Shown here piece by piece: positions 30,923 to 37,354 of a stretch of 42,820 bases of DNA (within the stretch, counting starts at the first letter, position 1; each line of letters starts with the position of its first letter). A program made the translations under genes and the position numbers. The DNA comes from Bacteroidales bacterium (lineage in GTDB: Bacteria > Bacteroidota > Bacteroidia > Bacteroidales > UBA932), in NCBI GenBank assembly GCA_015060255.1, contig SUYV01000017.1, forward strand, positions 1-42,820. The letters run 5' to 3'. The notes under the pieces are model-generated. The model was not told where the DNA came from, made no database searches, and saw nothing but the letters and a program-made list of their open reading frames with translations.

Positions 30923-31831
30923 CTATTTTCGGCTGGCGGTGCGGCTGTGGCTGACGATGATTACACCGCCGAAGACCATAGCTGCTGCCAGGACCTTCTG
31001 CCATGTGAGTACATCCGTTCCGATAACTATGCTGATCACGATCGCGATGATCGGCTGCACGTAGCTGTACATGCTGACGAGTGTCGGCCGGATGCGTTTC
31101 TGAGCCACAGGTATGAGGAAGTAGGTGATGAATGTGGCGCATATGATCAAGTAGGCCAGTTCGGCATATTGTACTGAAGGTATGGCTGCCCAGTCGACTT
31201 CAGTGAGTCCTTTTACCGAGAACGGAGTGGCCACGCATGCCGAAAACAGGAATATCCATTTCATGAACGTCACTGCCGAGTACTTGGCAATGAGCGGCTT
31301 GAAGATCCCCAGATACATCGAGAAACTCAGGCTGTTGAGGATGATCATGAAGATTCCGAACGGGGTGCTTTCCGTCACTCCTCCCGGGGCAGCAACCCTG
31401 CTGACTATCAGGTAGATGATGCCGGCTAAGCTGATAGCGACTCCTCCTGCCTTCTTCCATGTTATCGGCTCCTTTATCACGAGTGCCGCCACTGCCATCG
31501 TGTATATCGGCGACATGGCTGTCAGGATCGAGCAGTCCATCGGGGTGATGTGCGGGATTCCGACCAGGAATGTAACCTGACACGTGAAGAAGCCCAGCAT
31601 GGAGGCTGCGAATATCCTGAAGAAATCCTTACGGTCGACCTTTTCTTTGGGAAGCAAGGCTGATACCAGCCAGAACAATGCTCCCGCGATCAGGGACCTC
31701 AGCGTGAATATGCCCAGCGGCGGGATCAGATGCCCGCTCGTCAGATCCTTGCATACGATTATGTTGAAGCCGAATATAGCGTAGGCAATGAACGCTGCCG
31801 CATGTCCGGTAATGGAATCCTTACTCGCCAT
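30923..31831 (-). CDS. EamA/DMT family transporter
   Basis: 302 residues from ATG 31831. Ten TM helices in two EamA repeats are visible: the first starts AAFIAYAIFGFNIIVCKDL and contains IGIPHITPMDCSILTAMSPIYTMAVAALVI, the second starts FGIFMIILNSLSFSMYLGIFKPLI and ends PTLVSMYSYVQPIIAIVISIVIG. The family exports metabolites or amino acids; the substrate is unknown. Single gene with a short leader. Confidence 0.88.
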   Translation of the reverse strand: MASKDSITGHAAAFIAYAIFGFNIIVCKDLTSGHLIPPLGIFTLRSLIAGALFWLVSALLPKEKVDRKDFFRIFAASMLGFFTCQVTFLVGIPHITPMDCSILTAMSPIYTMAVAALVIKEPITWKKAGGVAISLAGIIYLIVSRVAAPGGVTESTPFGIFMIILNSLSFSMYLGIFKPLIAKYSAVTFMKWIFLFSACVATPFSVKGLTEVDWAAIPSVQYAELAYLIICATFITYFLIPVAQKRIRPTLVSMYSYVQPIIAIVISIVIGTDVLTWQKVLAAAMVFGGVIIVSHSRTASRK

Positions 31832-32137
31832 AGATGATTGCGTTTGCGGCTGCAAATATCGCTAATTTTGGGAATATTTCGTTAACTTTGTTTCCTCGAT
31901 TTCCAGACAATGCAAAGTGGTTGCAACGATATGGTTATGCTTGTGTCTGGAATTCAGTGAGACAGATAATCTTTGGTTCTTTGTGGAGAGCGGTGGACTT
32001 TGGCCAGAACCGGATGGCCGGAAAAAGGTGCAGTTGGAATAGCCGCAGATATTGATATTAGAAATCCTGCTCAAAGTTGATCTGTAAGTGTGGAGTGGCA
32101 TGGCAGGAATTTATGTAACATAATAATTTAGATTGAT
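31832..32137. other. intergenic region, no supported gene
   Basis: About 300 bp between divergent genes. A TAACTTTG -7-like box lies at 31883-31890 on the plus strand but without a well-spaced -33 element. Nothing else supported. Confidence 0.4.
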
Positions 32138-32443
32138 ATGTATTGTTCAAAATGTGGTGCAGAAATCAACGATGAAGCCGTTGTATGTGTAAAATGCGGA
32201 TGTGCGGTCAAAGGTTTCGTCTTATCGGAGAAAAATACTGCGAAGTGGGTCGTGTGCCTGGTGCTGTGTCTGATTGTAGGGTCATTGGGAATCCATCGTT
32301 TTTATGTCGGAAAGGTGGGCTCCGGAATAATTCAGTTGCTGACCCTCGGAGGATTGGGCATATGGTGTCTCATTGACCTGATAATGATCGCCTTAGGTGA
32401 GTTTACCGATAAAGATGACCGTGCAATCAAGCCTAATTTCTGA
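32138..32443 (+). CDS. zinc-ribbon TM2 domain protein
   Basis: 101 residues. An N-terminal zinc ribbon (C3, C6, C17, C20: MYCSKCGAE and CVKCGCA) is followed by a TM2 domain: two TM helices flanking GSLGIHRFYVGKVGSGIIQLL and LGGLGIWCLIDLIMI. TM2 proteins are small inner-membrane proteins of unknown role. Confidence 0.88.
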   Translation: MYCSKCGAEINDEAVVCVKCGCAVKGFVLSEKNTAKWVVCLVLCLIVGSLGIHRFYVGKVGSGIIQLLTLGGLGIWCLIDLIMIALGEFTDKDDRAIKPNF

Positions 32444-32512
32444 TAGGTCTCTTCTACGGCCATCCTTCATATTGTCCTGGCGTCTAATGTGCTGACAATC
32501 AGGGCTTTGCTG

Positions 32513-32546
32513 AAACCGCGTGCTCCCTTTGGGGAGCACGCGGTTT
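32513..32546 (+). terminator. 15-bp hairpin downstream of the TM2 gene
   Basis: AAACCGCGTGCTCCC (32513-32527) and GGGAGCACGCGGTTT (32532-32546) pair perfectly around a 4-nt loop. The stem shares GCGTGCTCCC with the hairpin at 25035. The rest of 32547-32728 is AT-rich, with palindromic runs of TATA near 32620-32660. Confidence 0.75.
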
Positions 32547-32728
32547 GTGTAAGTAGTTGAATGATAGTGACATACGCGCCAGCGAAAATTACATTCCAGT
32601 CCTTACTCATTGAGTTCCATATATAGTATACTAGTATATATTATAATATATATAATGATATTTTAGTGTGACGGAACTAGTCTACGTCTTAATTTATTTA
32701 GCGAAAAAGTCGCTGAAAATCAATATTT

Positions 32729-32789
32729 TACATTTGCTTTTTGTTCTTTAGATTTGCCGGAAATCCAGGCGGATCTAAAGAACTTTTTT
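32729..32789 (+). promoter_or_regulatory. promoter and leader hairpin of the RhuM-Fic gene
   Basis: TACATTTG at 32729-32736 is a consensus -7 box. A hairpin with arms GTTCTTTAGAT (32743-32753) and ATCTAAAGAAC (32773-32783), followed by T6 (32784-32789), fills the predicted leader and touches the ATG at 32790. It could be an operator, attenuator or translation-blocking stem. Confidence 0.65.
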
Positions 32790-33791
32790 ATGGAAAATAA
32801 TGTAGTGATCTATCAGTCCAATGACGGACTTGTGAAAATGGAGGCAATCGTTGATGCTTCCAATGAAACTATCTGGGCTACGCAGAAGGCGATAGGGCAT
32901 CTTTTAGGCGTGGATAGAAGTGTGATAACTAGGCACCTGTCCAATATATTCAAAGAGGAGGAGTTGGACAAAAAAGTGGTTTGTGCAAAATTTGCACAGA
33001 CCACTCCACATGGTGCAATTGTAGGAGAATTTCAAACGAGAGATGTACAATTCTATAATCTGGATGCTATAATTTCAGTTGGCTATCGCGTTAATTCTCG
33101 GAAGGCCACAGCCTTCAGGCAATGGGCCACCTCCGTTCTTAAGCAGTACATGATTAAAGGTTACGCCGTTAACCAGAATGCTGTTTCTGAACAGAAGTAT
33201 GAGGACCTGAAGCGTGCTCTGGGATTGTTGGAGAATGTATTCGGACAGAACCTGATTATGGCTGAAGAGCAGGCGAAAGAACTGTTTGCGGTCGTAAAGG
33301 ATTACACATATGCGCTGGATACACTGGATGCATATGACTATCAGAACCTTGAAATAACCGATACCACTCTTCAGGAGAAGTTCCGTGCGACATATGAAAG
33401 TGCAATGGAGGCAATTCAAAGCCTGAAGGAGAAGTTCAAGGAGAGCCCGTTATTTGGAGTTGAGAAGGACAAGTCTTTCCATAGCAGCATTGGTCAGATC
33501 TACCAGACCTGGGACGCTCAGGAACTTTATCCAAGCGTTGAGGAGAAGGCTGCGATGCTTCTGTATCTCGTTGTGAAGAACCATTCCTTTGTCGATGGGA
33601 ACAAGAGGATTGCTGCGACCCTGTTCCTCTGGTTCCTGCAGAACAACGGCATCCTCTACCGTCCGGACGGCACAAAAAGAATCGCCGACGGCACCCTCGT
33701 CGCACTGACCCTGCTGATTGCCGAGAGCCGGATGGACGAAATGGACATCCTTGTCAAGGTGGTTGTGAATCTTATAAACAGGAAACAATAA
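32790..33791 (+). CDS. RhuM-type virulence protein with C-terminal Fic/Doc domain
   Basis: 333 residues from ATG 32790; an upstream TTG at 32754 lies inside the hairpin and is rejected. The N-terminal RhuM/KilA-N-like region has NETIWATQKAIGHLLGVDRSVITRHLSNIF (winged-helix type), FYNLDAIISVGYRVNS and FRQWATSVLKQYMIKGYAVN. The C-terminal Fic domain carries HSFVDGNKR (265-273), the catalytic HxFx(D/E)GN(K/R)R-like motif in the Doc-type short form (final Arg present). It may transfer AMP or phosphate to a target. No antitoxin gene is obvious beside it. Start of the accessory island. Confidence 0.88.
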   Translation: MENNVVIYQSNDGLVKMEAIVDASNETIWATQKAIGHLLGVDRSVITRHLSNIFKEEELDKKVVCAKFAQTTPHGAIVGEFQTRDVQFYNLDAIISVGYRVNSRKATAFRQWATSVLKQYMIKGYAVNQNAVSEQKYEDLKRALGLLENVFGQNLIMAEEQAKELFAVVKDYTYALDTLDAYDYQNLEITDTTLQEKFRATYESAMEAIQSLKEKFKESPLFGVEKDKSFHSSIGQIYQTWDAQELYPSVEEKAAMLLYLVVKNHSFVDGNKRIAATLFLWFLQNNGILYRPDGTKRIADGTLVALTLLIAESRMDEMDILVKVVVNLINRKQ

Positions 33792-33898
33792 ATGAGATCT
33801 CCTTATAGAATTCAATGTGACATTATGCTCCCGTAACATTGTTCTGGGAGCATAATCGTTAAATATCATTACCTTTGTTCATCTTGTTTCGAATAATA

Positions 33899-34285
33899 AT
33901 GAAAACCATAGAAGTAGTAGCAGCGATAATAATCAAGGACGGCAAGGTCTTCGCCACACAACGTGGGTACGGTGAATGGAAGGGCTGGTGGGAGTTCCCC
34001 GGAGGAAAGACCGAACCCGGTGAGTCCCCGCAGGAAGCTCTCGTCCGCGAAATCAGCGAGGAACTTGATGCCGAAATCGAAGTCGGCGACCTGCTGGAGA
34101 CGGTCGAATGGGACTATCCTGCCTTTCATCTGACCATGCACTGCTTTATTTGCTCCCTGCTGTCTGACTCTGTTCATCTGAATGAGCACGAGGCGTCAGC
34201 TTGGCTCACTCCTGAAACCCTGCACTCTGTCAAATGGCTGCCCGCCGATGAGGGGCTGATTCCTTTAATTGAGAAACTCTTGTAG
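33899..34285 (+). CDS. mutT: MutT-like Nudix hydrolase
   Basis: 128 residues from ATG 33899. The complete Nudix box GGKTEPGESPQEALVREISEEL is at about 35-56 (given here in parts: GGKTEPGE, REISEEL), preceded by GWWEFPGG and QRGYGEWKG as in MutT/8-oxo-dGTPases. It cleans the nucleotide pool of oxidised dGTP. It stands 107 bp after the RhuM-Fic gene and 11 bp before vsr, so MutT and Vsr form a small DNA-fidelity pair. Confidence 0.88.
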   Translation: MKTIEVVAAIIIKDGKVFATQRGYGEWKGWWEFPGGKTEPGESPQEALVREISEELDAEIEVGDLLETVEWDYPAFHLTMHCFICSLLSDSVHLNEHEASAWLTPETLHSVKWLPADEGLIPLIEKLL

Positions 34286-34296
34286 TTTGATTCCTT

Positions 34297-34761
34297 GTGC
34301 CTGATAAATTAACTTCATCTCAACGCCATCATGGTATGTCCCGTATCCGTGGCAAGAATACCAAACCGGAAATTCTGGTCAGGAAGGGGTTGCATGCTTG
34401 TGGATTCCGTTTTCGTCTGCATAATAAGAAATTGCCAGGAAGTCCGGATGCTGTTTTGCCGAAATATGGTGTCGCAATAATGGTAAACGGTTGCTTCTGG
34501 CACGGGCACAAAGGATGTCGCTATGCAACTAAGCCGAAGTCGAATATTGAGTTCTGGGAAACAAAGATTGCCAGGAACCGTCATCGGGATGAGGTGACGA
34601 CAGCACATCGGGAGGCATTGGGCTGGACTGTGATTACTGTATGGGAGTGCGAGTTGCGTAAGGCTATATTGCTGACTTTTATAACCTCCTATGGATTAAC
34701 CACAAATGAGTATTCTGATATCGTTCAGAAATCATTGACCCTAGAAGATTTATTCGTATAA
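34297..34761 (+). CDS. vsr: very short patch repair (Vsr) endonuclease
   Basis: 154 residues, GTG start 11 bp after mutT. Vsr landmarks are complete: MSRIRGKNTKPEILVRK, the catalytic aspartate D51 in PGSPDAVLP, NGCFWHGHKGC (C66, H69, H71, C74) and WECEL (C118) for the structural zinc. It nicks 5' of T in T:G mismatches arising from 5-methylcytosine deamination. Normally it accompanies a C5-cytosine methyltransferase, but none is present in this window; the nearby methyltransferases look like the N6-adenine/N4-cytosine class. Confidence 0.93.
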   Translation: MPDKLTSSQRHHGMSRIRGKNTKPEILVRKGLHACGFRFRLHNKKLPGSPDAVLPKYGVAIMVNGCFWHGHKGCRYATKPKSNIEFWETKIARNRHRDEVTTAHREALGWTVITVWECELRKAILLTFITSYGLTTNEYSDIVQKSLTLEDLFV

Positions 34762-34774
34762 AAATCATTGCTGT

Positions 34775-34966
34775 AATTTGCCATAAGTTGGTATTTGGCT
34801 ATGTTTGTGGCAAATTATAGACAATGGAGCCGCCTGTGAAATAGTGTCAGATTCTCGGGCTCAATCGTGCCTGAAAAGTGAGAAAAAGCCCCAAAATCGA
34901 CAACTTTTCCCACTGGAAAGAAATTTGCAGTACTCCTCTCCACAATGCAATCGCATTGGAGAGGAG
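34775..34966 (+). other. two hairpins in the vsr-HTH intergenic region
   Basis: AATTTGCCA (34775-34783) with TGGCAAATT (34807-34815), and a long stem 34932-34966 (ACTCCTCTC/GAGAGGAGT plus CAATGC/GCATTG) about 30 bp before the HTH gene start, without a T tract. The second may be a regulatory leader stem. Confidence 0.55.
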
Positions 34967-34997
34967 TTTAATTTTAAATCTGTGAGAGAGAAAAGTG

Positions 34998-35300
34998 ATG
35001 AGAGGTATGGATTTAATCGAAGTCGCAAGACAATGCCCGGATCTGACGGTGTCGATACGCCTGGGCGATCTTATTGAAGCGAATCAAAGTCTGGTTGAGG
35101 AAGCCCTGATGCGGCTCAAAAAGTCGGTCGCTGAATCAAGAACGGAAATCTATCTGAGTCGTACGAAAGTTATGGAAATGCTGGAGGTCGCATCTGCCAC
35201 CCTATGGCGGTGGGAGAAATGTGGCTACCTTGTACCGCTATCCGTCGGCGGCAAGAAACGCTACCGTCTGTCCGACATCCAACGGTTCCTGAACCGTTGA
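34998..35300 (+). CDS. excisionase/MerR-like winged HTH protein
   Basis: 100 residues from ATG 34998. The N-terminal half is helical (IEVARQCPDLTVSIRLGDLIEANQSLVEEALMR); the C-terminal half is an excisionase-type winged helix: IYLSRTKVMEMLEVASATLWRWEKCGYLVPLSVGGKKRYRLSDIQRFLN. In Bacteroidota this kind of protein accompanies mobile elements and acts as a small DNA-binding regulator or excisionase. No integrase is seen in the window. The gene's 3' end carries a small AACGGTT/AACCGTT palindrome. Confidence 0.78.
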   Translation: MRGMDLIEVARQCPDLTVSIRLGDLIEANQSLVEEALMRLKKSVAESRTEIYLSRTKVMEMLEVASATLWRWEKCGYLVPLSVGGKKRYRLSDIQRFLNR

Positions 35301-35326
35301 TGCTTCATTCAGCCAGAGATGAAAAG

Positions 35327-35364
35327 GGAAAGGCTCAAGAATCCATCGGTTCTTGGGCCTTTCC
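35327..35364 (+). terminator. 15-bp hairpin after the HTH gene
   Basis: GGAAAGGCTCAAGAA pairs with TTCTTGGGCCTTTCC (one G-T pair) around an 8-nt loop. An adjacent ATGCCCGG/CCGGGCAT hairpin lies at 35367-35388. Confidence 0.8.
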
Positions 35365-35404
35365 GTCATGCCCGGTCGGAGCCGGGCATCTCCCTTCGAA
35401 CCAA

Positions 35405-35790
35405 AAGCAAGATGTGCGTTCGTCAGACAAAGTCCTTCGAAGTCGTCAATTATCATCCTCGGAACTCGGTGAAAATCGTGTCACGTACGATATGCCACGA
35501 GCGCACACACCCATATATGTGTTCGTGCGTTTTTGTGTGCACATATTAATGTGTTCGCATATTAACACATAAACACATTCGCATATTCACATACAAATAT
35601 GCTTTTATGTCCTTATACATACATGCAGTTATGCATTTATAACCGTATGAAAATATGTCCGCTCCTGTTTTCCCTCCCAATGTGTCACATCCTTTCAGAA
35701 AATCGTGTCACCAAATCGGGCAGCGATTCGAGGTGCGTTAGTCCAGATTGCAAGATGTGTGTACGTGTCACGAACACGGAAAAAAGTTGT
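35405..35790. repeat. AT-rich region with degenerate direct repeats
   Basis: GAAAATCGTGTCAC occurs near 35470 and again near 35699; GCAAGATGTG followed by GT/CGT occurs near 35407 and 35750. Between them are units of TTCGCATATTAACACATAAA and TTCGCATATTCACATACAAA in tandem and many CACATA/TATGTG words. No gene supported across 35301-35917. Confidence 0.6.
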
Positions 35791-35917
35791 CATTATTCTT
35801 ATAGATTTTATGTGAAAAAATGACAAATTGTCATGTGCTGATATGTGGCACAAATAATGATGTGTGGGGGAGGCATTGCAGCAAAAATAACATGGGTAAA
35901 TTTATAAATTTGGTTAT

Positions 35918-37354
35918 ATGGGTAAGATAAGGGAAATCGTATTATTCAGTGACTACTTTATGATTGACAGATCTGTATTAAAAAGTAAAGGTATATTTGA
36001 TCCTGCCATAAATTTGGATACTCGACTTTTTATAGATCCTCTTTTATTAAAGAGTTCAAGGCATGACATTATTCGTAATGATGCATATCGTGAGTATCAG
36101 GATTACTTCTCGAAAATAGTGTCGTTGTTGTCACTGTCGCTTGAGGAAGGCGATAGTGATCGTTATTATAGAAATACGGCATACCGGTTATTACCTATGA
36201 GAGAAATTGATGGGACATGTTTGGGATATGGCACTAATTCTATCTCTGGTAGGGGAATGCCTCAGACCCTTAAGAACGCCATAATTAGTACTGCAATGAA
36301 AATAGTAAGGGCTGGTATTAAGGACCCTAACTTGTTTACTTTGTTGCCGTTGTTTAATGAAGGCATAGGACCGGATACAATTAGTGATATAACGACATAT
36401 GCGATTCGTAAATCCTTGATTGCATTTTCAGAAAAGCAAGCAGAGGATTTAGGCATTCCATTGGTAGAGAAGGTTATTGAAGGAGAAAAGTATCGTGTGA
36501 TAGAGAATCCATATAGGCATAGTTCATATATACTGCTGTTGCCGACAGATATTTTAAGGAATCTACCTGTTGTTAATAAGTGGGATGACATTTCTAAGGC
36601 GGCATCATTCAATTCTGATCTTAGGCAGCGAGTAAATAAGCTGATTGCCGAAATCTTTAAAAACAGGTCAAGGAACAAGAATGTTATTGCAGCACGGCTG
36701 GAAGATGTTCTCAAAGATCAAGATGCTATCAATGATCTGTTATCTGTTGTTAAAGGTATGACTGCACAGCCATATGATTTGAATACAGATAATGAAAGGT
36801 TGGCCTTTATTGCAAGGGCTACTGAAATAATTGCCAAAATGTCATCTAGCCCCCTTACTGTGGATGATACTTTAGAAGGATTAAATAGAGTTGTCGAAAC
36901 TGTTATTGATCAGTTCCAGTTCATGATCGAGAATAAAGGACTTAATGAACTGCTTTGGAAGGGAGATAAAAAGGGAAGATGCCACGAGAGGGTACCTCAG
37001 TTATTGTTTCATATGATAGCTTTGAGTTATTGCCGTGCAAATAATATAGATGTTAGTCCGGAGGTTGATACTGGAACAGGTTTAATTGATTTCAAGTTTT
37101 CCTCAGGTTATGCACATAAAATAATTGTAGAATTAAAATACTCAGATAACCCCAAAGTTATATCAGGATTGAGTAAACAATTACCTCAATATATGACATC
37201 AGAAGAAGCGACAATAGGGCATTATGTCGTTTTAGATGTGGGTAAAATGGGGAATAAGTTGAAATTATTAGAAAAAGTCCGCAACGAAATAAATATGAAA
37301 TGCCACATTCATTGCATAGATGCCAATATAAAGCCATCCGCAAGTAAATTGTAG
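35918..37354 (+). CDS. putative PD-(D/E)XK nuclease-like protein
   Basis: 478 residues. The first 350 residues are an unrecognised, mostly helical region starting IREIVLFSDYFMIDRSVLKSKGIFDPAINLDTRLFIDP. The last 125 residues have the PD-(D/E)XK layout: an acidic helix (HERVPQLLFHMIALSYCRA), GLIDFKF (D391), IIVELKY (E405, K407) and the Q-x-x-x-Y helix (KQLPQYM), then VVLDV. The stop codon is directly adjacent to the stop of the convergent helicase gene, with no spacer. AT-rich codon use differs from the core genes, consistent with transfer. A nuclease role in defence is plausible; it could be an accessory restriction subunit or a separate anti-phage effector. Confidence 0.65.
   Translation: MGKIREIVLFSDYFMIDRSVLKSKGIFDPAINLDTRLFIDPLLLKSSRHDIIRNDAYREYQDYFSKIVSLLSLSLEEGDSDRYYRNTAYRLLPMREIDGTCLGYGTNSISGRGMPQTLKNAIISTAMKIVRAGIKDPNLFTLLPLFNEGIGPDTISDITTYAIRKSLIAFSEKQAEDLGIPLVEKVIEGEKYRVIENPYRHSSYILLLPTDILRNLPVVNKWDDISKAASFNSDLRQRVNKLIAEIFKNRSRNKNVIAARLEDVLKDQDAINDLLSVVKGMTAQPYDLNTDNERLAFIARATEIIAKMSSSPLTVDDTLEGLNRVVETVIDQFQFMIENKGLNELLWKGDKKGRCHERVPQLLFHMIALSYCRANNIDVSPEVDTGTGLIDFKFSSGYAHKIIVELKYSDNPKVISGLSKQLPQYMTSEEATIGHYVVLDVGKMGNKLKLLEKVRNEINMKCHIHCIDANIKPSASKL

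Noticed and set aside
35301..35599. 122-residue frame after the HTH gene
   Set aside because: It spans the terminator hairpin and low-complexity AT-rich repeats and overlaps the HTH gene end.
35405..35790. CRISPR array
   Set aside because: The repeats are degenerate, of unequal spacing and in changing order; no cas genes.
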